IMG/VR virus record: IMGVR_UViG_3300027793_000089
Location: 1-63,958 of that record
Length of the DNA: 63,958 bases
Origin: a virus
Reading direction: 5' to 3' (one strand)
Both the position numbers and the translations under genes were made by a program. Below the pieces are notes generated by a model. It searched no databases and was not told the DNA's origin. It saw nothing but the letters and a program-made list of their open reading frames with translations. Numbering within the stretch: position 1 is the stretch's first letter; each line of letters opens with the position of its first letter. This document shows positions 50,942 to 59,509 of this stretch, piece after piece.

Positions 50942-51453
50942 AACCTTAGATACGCCGAAAGGGTATCACTAACACATTCGCTCAAAGGAGGAATTATGAC
51001 ACGTACCTTTACTTTTAACTCTGCTTCTCTTAATACACCATGGGCTATTGGCTTTGATAGTCTATGGGACCGTTTTCATACCATTGAATCGGTTAATAGT
51101 GCAAGCAATTATCCCCCATACAACATCGTTAAGCATGATGCTGAGCATTGGAGCATCGAACTTGCCGTGGCAGGTTTCAAGCGGAATGAACTTGATGTTG
51201 AATTGGCTGAGGGAGTTCTTACCATTTCAGCAAAGACAGAAACTTCAGAAACCGAAGTGGAATATGTCCATCGCGGTTTGGCAAAGCGTGCGTTCACTCG
51301 CAAGTGGACACTCGCTGATGATGTAGTTGTTCGTGATGCGTCACTTGTTGATGGTGTTCTCACCATTGATTTGGAACGCATCGTCCCCGAGGATAAGAAG
51401 CCTCGGAAGATTGACATTTTGTAATTAAATAATCCTCCTAACACCCTTACAGT
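50916..51453 (+). repeat. Inverted repeat flanking hsp20
   Basis: The 19 bases at 50916-50934 are the reverse complement of 51435-51453 with a single mismatch that would be a G-U pair in RNA. The arms bracket the hsp20 coding region. Confidence 0.75.
50996..51424 (+). CDS. hsp20: Hsp20 small heat-shock protein
   Basis: 142 residues. Alpha-crystallin domain: NYPPYNIVKHDAEHWSIELA, AVAGFKRNELDVELAEGVL, then AFTRKWTLADDV and GVLTIDL. Hsp20 genes are frequent in marine T4-like phages. It prevents aggregation of proteins during infection. Strong RBS suggests high expression. Confidence 0.92.
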   Translation: MTRTFTFNSASLNTPWAIGFDSLWDRFHTIESVNSASNYPPYNIVKHDAEHWSIELAVAGFKRNELDVELAEGVLTISAKTETSETEVEYVHRGLAKRAFTRKWTLADDVVVRDASLVDGVLTIDLERIVPEDKKPRKIDIL

Positions 51454-51463
51454 TGAGTTTATA

Positions 51464-51760
51464 ATGATTAAATGCATCAAGTTAGTTACAGGCGAAGATT
51501 TGATTGGTGACGTTGAAGTACAAGGTGATTCACTCACCATCGAAACACCATGTGCGGTTGTGCTCATCCCAACCCAAGAACATCAATACTCTGTTGGTCT
51601 TGCACCATTTCTTCCGTTTGCTGCCTCCAAGAAGTTTTCATATTCCCGTGAACATGTTGTGCTGGTATATGAAGCAGCCGACCAATTGAAGAATGAATAC
51701 AATAGGATTACAGGCAAGGGTATTGTTCTTCCTGAACGCCCAAAGTTAGAACTAGTCTAA
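51464..51760 (+). CDS. Second Sm-like protein
   Basis: 98 residues. IKCIKLVTGEDLIGDVEVQG followed by LTIETPCAVVLIP matches the Sm strand pattern of the protein at 31625 (IVKLKTGETILC). A FLPFAASKKFSY loop and HVVLVYEAADQLKNEY complete the fold. A helix-poor core like this may form rings and bind RNA; this is inference. It lies downstream of hsp20 and before a terminator. Confidence 0.58.
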   Translation: MIKCIKLVTGEDLIGDVEVQGDSLTIETPCAVVLIPTQEHQYSVGLAPFLPFAASKKFSYSREHVVLVYEAADQLKNEYNRITGKGIVLPERPKLELV

Positions 51761-51766
51761 CACATT

Positions 51767-51792
51767 GAAACCTCTCGGAGACGGGAGGTTTC
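51767..51792 (+). terminator. Terminator upstream of gene 43 promoter
   Basis: GAAACCTCTCG, GAGA tetraloop, CGGGAGGTTTC: 11 paired bases with one G-U. It stands 8 bases before the TTGACA at 51801. Confidence 0.75.
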
Positions 51793-51800
51793 CTGCCTAC

Positions 51801-51828
51801 TTGACAAAGTGTGGCATCATGTTATATT
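51801..51828 (+). promoter_or_regulatory. Sigma70-like promoter of gene 43
   Basis: TTGACA (51801-51806), 16-base spacer, TATATT (51823-51828); ATG 51871 with RBS gggagagg. Confidence 0.75.
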
Positions 51829-51870
51829 TCATACATATCTTAAAAACATTCAAGACCCGGGAGAGGTTGA

Positions 51871-54381
51871 ATGAAGAATTTCTACACGAACGTATTACAA
51901 TATGGTAATAGAATTCTTGTCCGTGAAATTAAAAACGGCAAGCGTGACAACCACAAGGTGGAATTCCGCCCCACGATGTTCATTAAGGCGCAGACTGAAA
52001 CAAAACATAAAAGTTTGTTTGGTGATAATCTAGAGCCTATTCAATTTGGTGACATCAACGAAGCAAAAGAATTCATGAAGAAATATAAGGAAGTAGAAAA
52101 CTTCCCCATCTTCGGTAACACTTCTTTTGCCTATCAGTACATCACAGAGAAATATCCTACTGAGGTTGATTATGATATTAGTCAGCTCACCATCTTCTCA
52201 CTCGACATTGAGACAGCCTCAGAGAATGGCTTTCCGAGTATTGACAATCCCATCGAGGAAGTCTTGCTCATCACAGTACAAGATAACAACACAAAGAAGA
52301 TTACAACCTTTGGCGCAAAAAAGTTTGACATTGAAAACATCAAGCATATTTCCAATAAGAACAATTTCGAATATGTGAAGTGTCGTGATGAAGCAGATTT
52401 GCTCAGCACATTTCTTCGTTTCTGGCAAGCCACAACTCCTGATGTTGTGACAGGGTGGAACACACAGCTATTCGATATGCCTTATCTTCTGGTTCGTATC
52501 AAGAGAGTTTTGGGTGAGGATAAAATTAAGGATTTGTCGCCATGGCGTATTGTTAATGAACGATACATCACGATGAATGGTCGTGAATTTCTCACGGCTG
52601 ATATTTTTGGTGTGAGTAGCTTAGATTATTTGGACTTGTATAAGAAGTTTACATACTCGGCACAAGAAAGTTATAAGCTCGATTATATCGCACAGCAGGA
52701 ATTGGGAAGAAAGAAACTAGAAACGGAATATGAAACATTCAAGGATCATTATACAAATGATTGGCAATCGTTTGTGGAATATAACGTTGTTGACGTAGAA
52801 CTGGTTGACGCCTTAGAAGATAAGATGAAGTTGATTGAATTGGTTATCACGATGGCATATGATGCCAAGTGTAACTTCAATGACATCTTCTCGGCGGTGC
52901 GAACCTGGGATTGTATTCTTCACAATCATTTGTGGGCAAAGAATATTATTGTTCATCAAAAGGAACATCACGAAGGTAGAACAATTGCCGGTGCCTATGT
53001 GAAAGAACCCGTGCCGGGTAAGTATGATTGGGTTGTGAGCTTCGACGCGGCATCACTATATCCTAGCATCATCATGCAGTATAACATGAGTCCTGAAACA
53101 ATGGTAACGGGTGCATCACTAGACATCACACCTGAAAAACTTTTGGCAGGACATACGGAACACGTTGGTCAGCTCCATGACAAGAATGTGGCAATGGCAG
53201 CAAATGGCTATTGTTATACACAAACACATCAAGGATTATTCCCAGAAATTGTCGAAAAGATTTTCAGTGAACGTGTGTTCTACAAGAAGAAGATGATTGA
53301 GGCACAGAAGGAATATGAAAAGACAAAGGATGTTGAACAGGTAAAATTGATTTCCAAATATAACAACATTCAAATGGCTCGTAAGATTCAGTTGAATAGT
53401 TTATATGGTGCCTGGGCAAATCAATACTTTCGTTTCTATGATGATAGAATTGCCGAAGGTATCACGTTGACAGGACAATACATCATTCAACATATTGGTC
53501 GAGCATTGAATGATTATCTGAACAAGACATGCGGAACGACTAATGTGGAGTATACTTTCTATTCCGATACTGATAGTTGTTACATCACATTGGATAAGTT
53601 GGTTGAACAACATTTCTCACAGTTGGATAAGAACAAGATTGTGGATGTGATTGACAAGTTTTGTAAGGATAAAATTAGTAAGGTGTTATCTCGCGCCTGT
53701 GAAGAAATCATGGATGTGACACATGGATACGTGTCGAAGATGGAGTTCAAACGTGAGGTGATTGCTGATAAGGCAATCTGGGTGGCAAAGAAGCGTTATG
53801 CCTTGAACGTCTATGATAGTGAAGGTGTTCGATACAAGGAACCCAAGCTGAAGGTGCAGGGGCTTGAAATTGTTCGTAGTTCAACCCCTGGGAGTGTCCG
53901 TGAATATCTTCGAAACACAGTGAAGATGGCACTGACAAAAACACAAGATGAGATTCAAGAGTATATTGCTGACCTTGAACAGAAATTCATGCAGATGACG
54001 CCTGAGGAGATTGCATTTCCGCGAAGTGCCAACAATCTCTCCAAGTATCATTCACAGGCAACCATATATCAGAAGGCGACACCTATGCATGTTCGAGGTG
54101 CACTGTTATACAATCATCACATTAAGTTGAAGAAGTTAGAAAGAAAGTATGAGCTAATTAAAGAAGGTGATAAAATCAAGTATTTGTATTTGAAGGAACC
54201 CAATCCCATCAAGGAAAACAGCATTGCATTTGTGACATCGTTACCAAAAGAACTTGACATACATAAGTATGTTGATTATAATACAATGTTCGAAAAGAGT
54301 TTTCTAGAACCTATGCGAACCATTCTTGATTGTATGGGTTGGTCAACACGAAAAATTGCCACACTAGATGATTTATTCTAA
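51871..54381 (+). CDS. gp43: DNA polymerase gp43 (family B)
   Basis: 836 residues (T4 898). Exonuclease motif LDIETAS (about 111-117); polymerase motifs SFDAASLYPSII (about 390-401), KIQLNSLYGA and YSDTDSCYI (about 564-572). Replicates phage DNA with the gp45 clamp. It is preceded by its own promoter. Confidence 0.96.
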   Translation: MKNFYTNVLQYGNRILVREIKNGKRDNHKVEFRPTMFIKAQTETKHKSLFGDNLEPIQFGDINEAKEFMKKYKEVENFPIFGNTSFAYQYITEKYPTEVDYDISQLTIFSLDIETASENGFPSIDNPIEEVLLITVQDNNTKKITTFGAKKFDIENIKHISNKNNFEYVKCRDEADLLSTFLRFWQATTPDVVTGWNTQLFDMPYLLVRIKRVLGEDKIKDLSPWRIVNERYITMNGREFLTADIFGVSSLDYLDLYKKFTYSAQESYKLDYIAQQELGRKKLETEYETFKDHYTNDWQSFVEYNVVDVELVDALEDKMKLIELVITMAYDAKCNFNDIFSAVRTWDCILHNHLWAKNIIVHQKEHHEGRTIAGAYVKEPVPGKYDWVVSFDAASLYPSIIMQYNMSPETMVTGASLDITPEKLLAGHTEHVGQLHDKNVAMAANGYCYTQTHQGLFPEIVEKIFSERVFYKKKMIEAQKEYEKTKDVEQVKLISKYNNIQMARKIQLNSLYGAWANQYFRFYDDRIAEGITLTGQYIIQHIGRALNDYLNKTCGTTNVEYTFYSDTDSCYITLDKLVEQHFSQLDKNKIVDVIDKFCKDKISKVLSRACEEIMDVTHGYVSKMEFKREVIADKAIWVAKKRYALNVYDSEGVRYKEPKLKVQGLEIVRSSTPGSVREYLRNTVKMALTKTQDEIQEYIADLEQKFMQMTPEEIAFPRSANNLSKYHSQATIYQKATPMHVRGALLYNHHIKLKKLERKYELIKEGDKIKYLYLKEPNPIKENSIAFVTSLPKELDIHKYVDYNTMFEKSFLEPMRTILDCMGWSTRKIATLDDLF

Positions 54382-54390
54382 GGAGATGCT

Positions 54391-55440
54391 ATGTCATTAA
54401 TTAACAAGTTACGAAAAAATTCCACAATTCGTGAAACAGAAATCCTAACTGAAAGTAAATTCTTTTCAGCAAAGGACATGATTCAAACCCCTGTCCCGAT
54501 GATTAATGTTGCTCTATCGGGTCGTCTTGATGGTGGTCTTACGCCTGGTTTAACAGTGTTCGCAGGTCCCTCTAAACACTTTAAGACAGCGTTCGCCATG
54601 CTTCTTGCGAAGTCATATTTGGAAAAATATGAGGATGCAGCCATTCTGTTCTATGATTCAGAGTTTGGCGCACCCGCGGGATACTTCAAGAGCTTCGGTA
54701 TTGATACCGACCGCGTGATCCACACACCGATTACCGATATTGAGCAACTCAAACATGATATGATGTCACAGATTAACAACATTGAACGTGGTGAGCATGT
54801 CATCATCATTGTTGATTCTGTTGGTAACTTGGCATCAAAGAAAGAAGTTGAAGATGCACTGGAAGGAAAGAGTGTGGCAGACATGACCAGAGCCAAGCAG
54901 CTCAAGAGTCTGTTCCGCATGTGTACACCCCACTTAACCATCAAGGACATTCCCATGGTGGTTGTGAATCACACATACAAGGAAATTGGTATGTTCCCGA
55001 AGGACATTGTATCAGGCGGTACAGGCATCTATTACTCAGCCGATAACATCTTCATCATTGGTCGTCAGCAAGAGAAGGATGCTGATGGTCTCACGGGATA
55101 CAACTTCATCATCAATGTTGAGAAGTCTCGCTTTGTTCGTGAAAAGAGTAAGATTCCTGTTGAGGTATCATTTGAAGGGGGTATTAGCACATGGTCAGGA
55201 TTATTGGATGTGGCACTTGAATCTGGACATGTCGTGAAGCCCGCAAATGGTTGGTATCAAAAGAAGGGAGAAGAAAAGAAGCATCGCTTAAATGACACAT
55301 ACACCCGGGAATTCTGGATGTCTATTCTTTCGGATAGCACGTTCAGAGATTGGATTAAAACACATTATGCCATTTCCAACTCGTCCCTAGTGGCAGAATT
55401 TACTGATGAACTCATTCAAGAGGAATATGACAATGCCTAA
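54391..55440 (+). CDS. uvsX: UvsX recombinase
   Basis: 349 residues (T4 391). Walker A GPSKHFKT at 59-66; ILFYDSEFGAPAGYFKSFGI; VVNHTYKEIG. RecA-like strand exchange protein for recombination-dependent replication with UvsY. It overlaps the next small gene by 8 bases. RBS aaggag. Confidence 0.95.
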   Translation: MSLINKLRKNSTIRETEILTESKFFSAKDMIQTPVPMINVALSGRLDGGLTPGLTVFAGPSKHFKTAFAMLLAKSYLEKYEDAAILFYDSEFGAPAGYFKSFGIDTDRVIHTPITDIEQLKHDMMSQINNIERGEHVIIIVDSVGNLASKKEVEDALEGKSVADMTRAKQLKSLFRMCTPHLTIKDIPMVVVNHTYKEIGMFPKDIVSGGTGIYYSADNIFIIGRQQEKDADGLTGYNFIINVEKSRFVREKSKIPVEVSFEGGISTWSGLLDVALESGHVVKPANGWYQKKGEEKKHRLNDTYTREFWMSILSDSTFRDWIKTHYAISNSSLVAEFTDELIQEEYDNA

Positions 55441-55771
55441 TTTTATTGTCCAGAAAAACGAAAAGTTTAAAGAAAGTAATACCGCAGAATTTTATATTGA
55501 AATTGATGAAGGCACCTTCCAGGGATTGTCATTTGTGTTTGGTCCTGTTGAATTTTTAGGTGAAGATGAAGAAGGAAATGGTCGTGTTAAGTTTGATTAT
55601 CACTTGTTAGAAACTCCTGAGTTTGTTATCTTAGAAGAACATCGTGAGCAGATTGAAACTGAAATTGGTTTAGTTTTACACAAGATTCTTGAAGATATGG
55701 CTAAAAACACTGACGGGGAGCAAACAGATGAAATTGGAACAGGTGATACTGAACAATCTACTGAAGGATGA
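55433..55771 (+). CDS. Uncharacterised protein between uvsX and gene 41
   Basis: 112 residues from ATG 55433. The segment FKESNTAEFYIEIDEG and LVFGPVEFLGEDEEGNGRV look like a compact beta domain, with an acidic tail. Such small genes are found between uvsX and 41 in marine T4-like phages. It overlaps gene 41 by 44 bases. Confidence 0.55.
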   Translation: MPNFIVQKNEKFKESNTAEFYIEIDEGTFQGLSFVFGPVEFLGEDEEGNGRVKFDYHLLETPEFVILEEHREQIETEIGLVLHKILEDMAKNTDGEQTDEIGTGDTEQSTEG

Positions 55772-57122
55772 AACATATCTTCGTAAAGTTATTCCTTTTT
55801 TAAAGGATGAGTATTTCATAGATGCAACTGAAAAGAAGGTGTTTCAAACGATTAATTCTTTTGTGGGGGAGTATAACGCTTCCCCCACAATTGAAGCCGT
55901 ACACATCTCATTACAGAATGACAAAACAATTCGTGAAGATGAGTATGAGAGAATTGTAGAACTTGTCAATTCATTTCAAAGTGATGCTGAGAAGAATAAA
56001 GAATGGTTATTGAATGAGACCGAAACGTTTTGTAAGGACAAGGCGGTGTATAACGCCATTGTTCAATCCATTCAAATCATTGATGGTAAGAATGATAAAC
56101 TGACATCTGATGCCATTCCTGAAATTCTCAAGGATGCCTTAGCCATTAGTTTTGATAATAGTGTGGGACATGATTATCTTGATGATAGTGAAACTCGGTA
56201 TGATTTCTATCATCGTGTGGAAGAAAAGATTCCTTTCGACTTGGATTTTTTCAACAAGATTACAAAGGGTGGATTGTCCAATAAGACATTGAACATTGCA
56301 CTGGCAGGTACAGGCGTAGGTAAGAGTTTGTTCATGTGTCACGTTGCAGCAGGCGCCTTGAGTCAAGGGAAAAATGTTCTGTACATCACGATGGAAATGG
56401 CGGAAGAAAAGATTGCAGAACGTATTGACGCCAATTTGATGAATGTCACAATGGATGATTTGAAGAATCTTCCGAAGCAAATGTTTGATGACAGAATTAG
56501 TCGTATCAAAAACAAGACGGAAGGAAAACTCATCATTAAAGAATATCCTACAGCTTCAGCACATGCAGGACATTTTCGAGCATTGTTGAATGAGTTGAGT
56601 TTAAAGAAGGATTTCCGTCCGGATTTGATTTTCATTGATTACTTGAACATTTGTGCTAGTAGTCGTTTCAAAATGTCTGGGAGCGTGAACAGTTACATTT
56701 ACATCAAGGGTATTGCAGAAGAACTTCGTGGATTGGCTGTGGAATTCAATGTACCTATCGTATCAGCAACTCAAACAACACGAACGGGATATTCCAATAG
56801 TGATGTGGAATTGACTGACACATCAGAATCATTTGGATTGCCGGCAACAGCCGACTTCATGTTCGCCTTGATTTCCACAGAAGATTTGCAGAAGTTGGAT
56901 CAAATCATGATAAAACAATTGAAGAACAGATATGCCGATCCTAATCATCATAAGCGATTTGTGATTGGCGTTGACCGCGCTAAAATGAAGTTGTTCGATT
57001 TGGACATGTCAGCACAAAAAATGGTTTTGAAAAATGACACACCCTCATCAAGTCAGGAGTCAAAGCCTAATTTTGTCACATCGAAAACGTTCTCACGAAA
57101 CTTTGAAAGTATTAAAATATAA
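55728..57122 (+). CDS. gp41: Replicative helicase gp41 (DnaB-like)
   Basis: 464 residues (T4 475) from ATG 55728, with RBS gggag. Walker A AGTGVGKS at 193-200; Walker B LIFIDYLNICASS; RADPNHHKRFVIGVDR C-terminal (here YADPNHHKRFVIGVDR). Hexameric helicase at the fork. Confidence 0.95.
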   Translation: MKLEQVILNNLLKDETYLRKVIPFLKDEYFIDATEKKVFQTINSFVGEYNASPTIEAVHISLQNDKTIREDEYERIVELVNSFQSDAEKNKEWLLNETETFCKDKAVYNAIVQSIQIIDGKNDKLTSDAIPEILKDALAISFDNSVGHDYLDDSETRYDFYHRVEEKIPFDLDFFNKITKGGLSNKTLNIALAGTGVGKSLFMCHVAAGALSQGKNVLYITMEMAEEKIAERIDANLMNVTMDDLKNLPKQMFDDRISRIKNKTEGKLIIKEYPTASAHAGHFRALLNELSLKKDFRPDLIFIDYLNICASSRFKMSGSVNSYIYIKGIAEELRGLAVEFNVPIVSATQTTRTGYSNSDVELTDTSESFGLPATADFMFALISTEDLQKLDQIMIKQLKNRYADPNHHKRFVIGVDRAKMKLFDLDMSAQKMVLKNDTPSSSQESKPNFVTSKTFSRNFESIKI

Positions 57123-57125
57123 ATA
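57118..57125 (+). promoter_or_regulatory. T4-type late promoter box
   Basis: Exact TATAAATA overlapping the gp41 stop and 29 bases before the next start. Confidence 0.72.
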
Positions 57126-57154
57126 GAGAGTGGTGTCTTAACCCAGGGGGAATT

Positions 57155-57838
57155 ATGTATCTGGCTAGTAAGCTACACAAAGAAATAAATACTCATTTTT
57201 CACCCGATGAGATTATTGGTAGTGAGCTGACGTATGCGCAGATAAGTAGAAGAATGAATAAAATTCTTCGCCCTCTGGGTGCCAAAGGAAAAGTGGTTCG
57301 AGATGACAATTTAAAGAGTAAGTCTAACTCCCGTCAATACTATTCCTTTTCGGGGTACTATGACACAGAGGCGACAGGTATTCCCATTGTGATTAATGTT
57401 CACTTTGCGTCGAATAGAAAAACCTTTTCGTTTACTCGGGCGCGGTACAATGGATTCATGTTCATGTTGTCACAGATTATTCAACATGAATTCATCCATA
57501 AAAGTCAATATGAGTTTCGTCCAGAACACTCGGAACGTTTAGTGAAGGTGTATCACTCAGATAAGTTGTCGAAAAAGCGGTTAAAGCAAATAGAATATTT
57601 AAGTTCATGGTGTGAGATTGAGGCATATGCCCATGACATCGCCATGGAAATTAATCAATATTATCCAACGTCGAATCCGTCAACCATTTTGAAGCATATT
57701 GATGGACATAGAAAATTGTATAGTTACAAGTTCTATAAAGATGCCTTCAAGGGAACAGACTGGGATAGACTGAAAAAATCATTAATGCGGAAAATCTGGC
57801 GTTGGCTCCCCTCAGCACAGGGGTTTCAAGCCGTGTAA
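57155..57838 (+). CDS. HExxH metallopeptidase-like protein
   Basis: 227 residues. IIQHEFIHKSQYE at 108-120 gives H111-E112-x2-H115, with E154 or E156 in WCEIEAYAHD as a possible third ligand. Basic ends suggest nucleic-acid or virion binding. It is preceded by a late box and RBS aggggg, so it may be a virion or lysis-associated enzyme; no phage homologue of known substrate comes to mind. Confidence 0.6.
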   Translation: MYLASKLHKEINTHFSPDEIIGSELTYAQISRRMNKILRPLGAKGKVVRDDNLKSKSNSRQYYSFSGYYDTEATGIPIVINVHFASNRKTFSFTRARYNGFMFMLSQIIQHEFIHKSQYEFRPEHSERLVKVYHSDKLSKKRLKQIEYLSSWCEIEAYAHDIAMEINQYYPTSNPSTILKHIDGHRKLYSYKFYKDAFKGTDWDRLKKSLMRKIWRWLPSAQGFQAV

Positions 57839-57861
57839 GTTGTTGTAAAATAAGCACTTAG
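57836..57861 (+). terminator. Hairpin upstream of small early genes (shared element, copy 3)
   Basis: TAAGT (57836-57840) / ACTTA (57857-57861), loop TTGTTGTAAAATAAGC; extended by CCG/CGG through a bulge. Ten bases before the TTGACA box. The loop resembles that at 44794. Confidence 0.55.
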
Positions 57862-57870
57862 CGGAGGGCT

Positions 57871-57899
57871 TGACAAATCCCCCAAATGGTGTTATATTT
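57871..57899 (+). promoter_or_regulatory. Sigma70-like promoter
   Basis: TTGACA (57871-57876), 17-base spacer, TATATT (57894-57899), then ATG 57939. Confidence 0.78.
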
Positions 57900-57938
57900 A
57901 AAGAGTAACACATTCAAAACTAAACCGAGGGTTCGACA

Positions 57939-58115
57939 ATGACGCAAAATGTGCAGGACCCTGAGGATGAGGCGGTTACAGTAACCGGACGATTCTGGGC
58001 AGAAGTGGATTTAGATGAGCAAGAATATCTAGACCGGCTGGCCAGTTTCGGAGAAGGATACTATGACTTTTCCACATTATCAGGAGAAGGAAGTGGTGAA
58101 ATGAGTTTAGCATAG
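57939..58115 (+). CDS. Small acidic protein
   Basis: 58 residues starting MTQNVQDPEDEAVTVTG. It is acidic (14 D/E against three basic residues). It sits directly behind a strong TTGACA promoter, and its stop overlaps the next promoter. Codons are GC-rich. An acidic protein of this size could be an early host-takeover or DNA-mimic protein, but I cannot assign a function. Confidence 0.6.
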   Translation: MTQNVQDPEDEAVTVTGRFWAEVDLDEQEYLDRLASFGEGYYDFSTLSGEGSGEMSLA

Positions 58116-58117
58116 GC

Positions 58118-58146
58118 TTGACAAACGGTACTACTTGTAGTATATT
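58118..58146 (+). promoter_or_regulatory. Sigma70-like promoter
   Basis: TTGACA (58118-58123), 17-base spacer, TATATT (58141-58146); ATG 58190 with RBS caggagg. Confidence 0.8.
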
Positions 58147-58189
58147 TAAGTTGTAGGTGAAAACTCTAACTTTCTCAGGAGGCTACATT

Positions 58190-58513
58190 ATGCGTAATTC
58201 AGACAAGGTCAACTTCGTTGGTTTCTCTACTGGTGGCAAGGGCTGCAACGGCACGAAGGTTCGCTTCGCGGTCGAGAAGGTTCGTCGCAGTAAGGTGCTT
58301 CAGAAGATTGGCGCAACTAACATCATTTGGCATGCTCTTCCCGAGGCGATGACGAAGGCGGATGCTGTCAACTATCTTCAGAATCAGACCACTTCGCTCA
58401 GCCTCGACCAGGTACAGCAGGAGGCGGTGGCGCGTGCCACCAATCGTCTGATCCCTAAGACCAAGACGGCGCCTGCGCCTAAGGCGGCTTCGAAGGCGAA
58501 GCGTAGCAAGTAA
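58190..58513 (+). CDS. Basic early protein with Ala/Lys/Pro tail
   Basis: 107 residues from ATG 58190. The end PKTKTAPAPKAASKAKRSK is a histone-H1-like low-complexity tail; the rest (VRFAVEKVRRSKVLQK) is basic. Strong promoter, strong RBS and GC-rich codons suggest abundant early expression. It may bind nucleic acid. No known family recognised. Confidence 0.65.
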   Translation: MRNSDKVNFVGFSTGGKGCNGTKVRFAVEKVRRSKVLQKIGATNIIWHALPEAMTKADAVNYLQNQTTSLSLDQVQQEAVARATNRLIPKTKTAPAPKAASKAKRSK

Positions 58514-58527
58514 AGTATAAAAAGGTT

Positions 58528-58553
58528 TACGGTTATCCTAATTGAAAACCGTA
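58528..58553 (+). terminator. Hairpin after the basic protein gene
   Basis: TACGGTT (58528-58534) / AACCGTA (58547-58553), loop of 12, followed by TTTCATTA. Weak terminator candidate. Confidence 0.45.
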
Positions 58554-58565
58554 TTTCATTATATG

Positions 58566-58596
58566 ATTGTTAGATGCACCGCCACAATCTAACAAT
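58566..58596 (+). promoter_or_regulatory. Leader hairpin of the HTH gene
   Basis: ATTGTTAGAT (58566-58575) is a perfect inverted repeat of ATCTAACAAT (58587-58596). The start codon 58628 lies 31 bases downstream with RBS ataggag, so the stem could control translation or act as a protein-binding site. Confidence 0.5.
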
Positions 58597-58627
58597 TCTT
58601 GACTTGTGTGGCAATAGGAGATTTACC

Positions 58628-58870
58628 ATGACTCAGAATGAACGTCTTATCCAGTATCTTTCAACCGGTCGTACCCTCACCGCAGCTCAGGCTCGTAGCC
58701 GTTTCGGCGTCCGTAACCTTCGTGCTCGCGTGAACGACCTTCGTAACGATGGCTTCTGCGTGTACACCAATCGCAACAGCAACGGTGTCACCTATCGCAT
58801 GGGAACCCCATCCCGCGCCATCGTCGCCGCAGCCTATAACAAGGCTGGCAGCGCTCTCTTTTCCCGCTAA
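58628..58870 (+). CDS. Helix-turn-helix DNA-binding protein
   Basis: 80 residues from ATG 58628. TLTAAQARSRFGVRNLRARV and VNDLRNDGFCVYTN form the winged helix-turn-helix of phage HTH_39-type regulators. Likely a transcriptional regulator of early or middle genes. GC-rich codons like its neighbours. Confidence 0.75.
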   Translation: MTQNERLIQYLSTGRTLTAAQARSRFGVRNLRARVNDLRNDGFCVYTNRNSNGVTYRMGTPSRAIVAAAYNKAGSALFSR

Positions 58871-58883
58871 GGAAAAGTAGAAC

Positions 58884-59216
58884 ATGGACACGGTGAAGAG
58901 CATTATGGGTAATTGGTATCACATTCCTACGGCAATGGCCTTTACATACATGATGCTCTCACCGGCCAAGTTCTTTAAACAGGTGGACACTGTGGTTCTA
59001 CAAGAACCCGATAAAGATGATGTTATTGACTGCCCCTCAGAAATTATTTGTCAAGGAGATTCTATGGAAGACATTCTGCGCGACGAACGGGTATTGAACA
59101 ACATCAACATGATGATTTCTAACGCTACAAATCCTGATGTAAAACAACTTTGGGAAGTGAAGAAGGCGGAGTTTGAACGGGCACTACGTTGGAAGCGTCA
59201 GACCCGATATAACTAA
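58884..59216 (+). CDS. Uncharacterised protein
   Basis: 110 residues. YHIPTAMAFTYMMLSPAKFF is a weak hydrophobic stretch near the N-terminus; the rest is charged and helical. No motif. RBS is the gagaacatgg region; the next gene starts 4 bases after its stop. Confidence 0.5.
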   Translation: MDTVKSIMGNWYHIPTAMAFTYMMLSPAKFFKQVDTVVLQEPDKDDVIDCPSEIICQGDSMEDILRDERVLNNINMMISNATNPDVKQLWEVKKAEFERALRWKRQTRYN

Positions 59217-59220
59217 AAAT

Positions 59221-59508
59221 ATGATTAAGAAAAATCTAGACTTCGTGAAGTCTGTCGGCGAAAGTATGGCGAATGAATATTCCATTAATTGGGAAAGTTG
59301 GACAGAAGAAGAAACGAAGCGAATTGAAAAAGAAGCAAACATTTCCATGAAGTTTTATGAAAAGCTGTTCAGAGAATTCAATATAGATAACGAAGAACAT
59401 ACCGTTGAAATGTTTGAAGATATACTTGAAAATCTTGTATCAGGATATGTTTTACTATCCATTATCAATAGAAAAAAGGCGGTAGATGAGCTATTGTCTA
59501 GTGTGTGA
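59221..59508 (+). CDS. Uncharacterised helical protein
   Basis: 95 residues from ATG 59221, with charged helices (INWESWTEEETKRIEKEANI). No motif recognised. It overlaps none of its neighbours and stops just before a late promoter box. Confidence 0.5.
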   Translation: MIKKNLDFVKSVGESMANEYSINWESWTEEETKRIEKEANISMKFYEKLFREFNIDNEEHTVEMFEDILENLVSGYVLLSIINRKKAVDELLSSV

Positions 59509-59509
59509 G

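Noticed and set aside
58599-58628. TTGACT as a promoter for the HTH gene
   Set aside because: It lies only 30 bases before the ATG, with no -10 in the right place and the RBS inside the would-be spacer.
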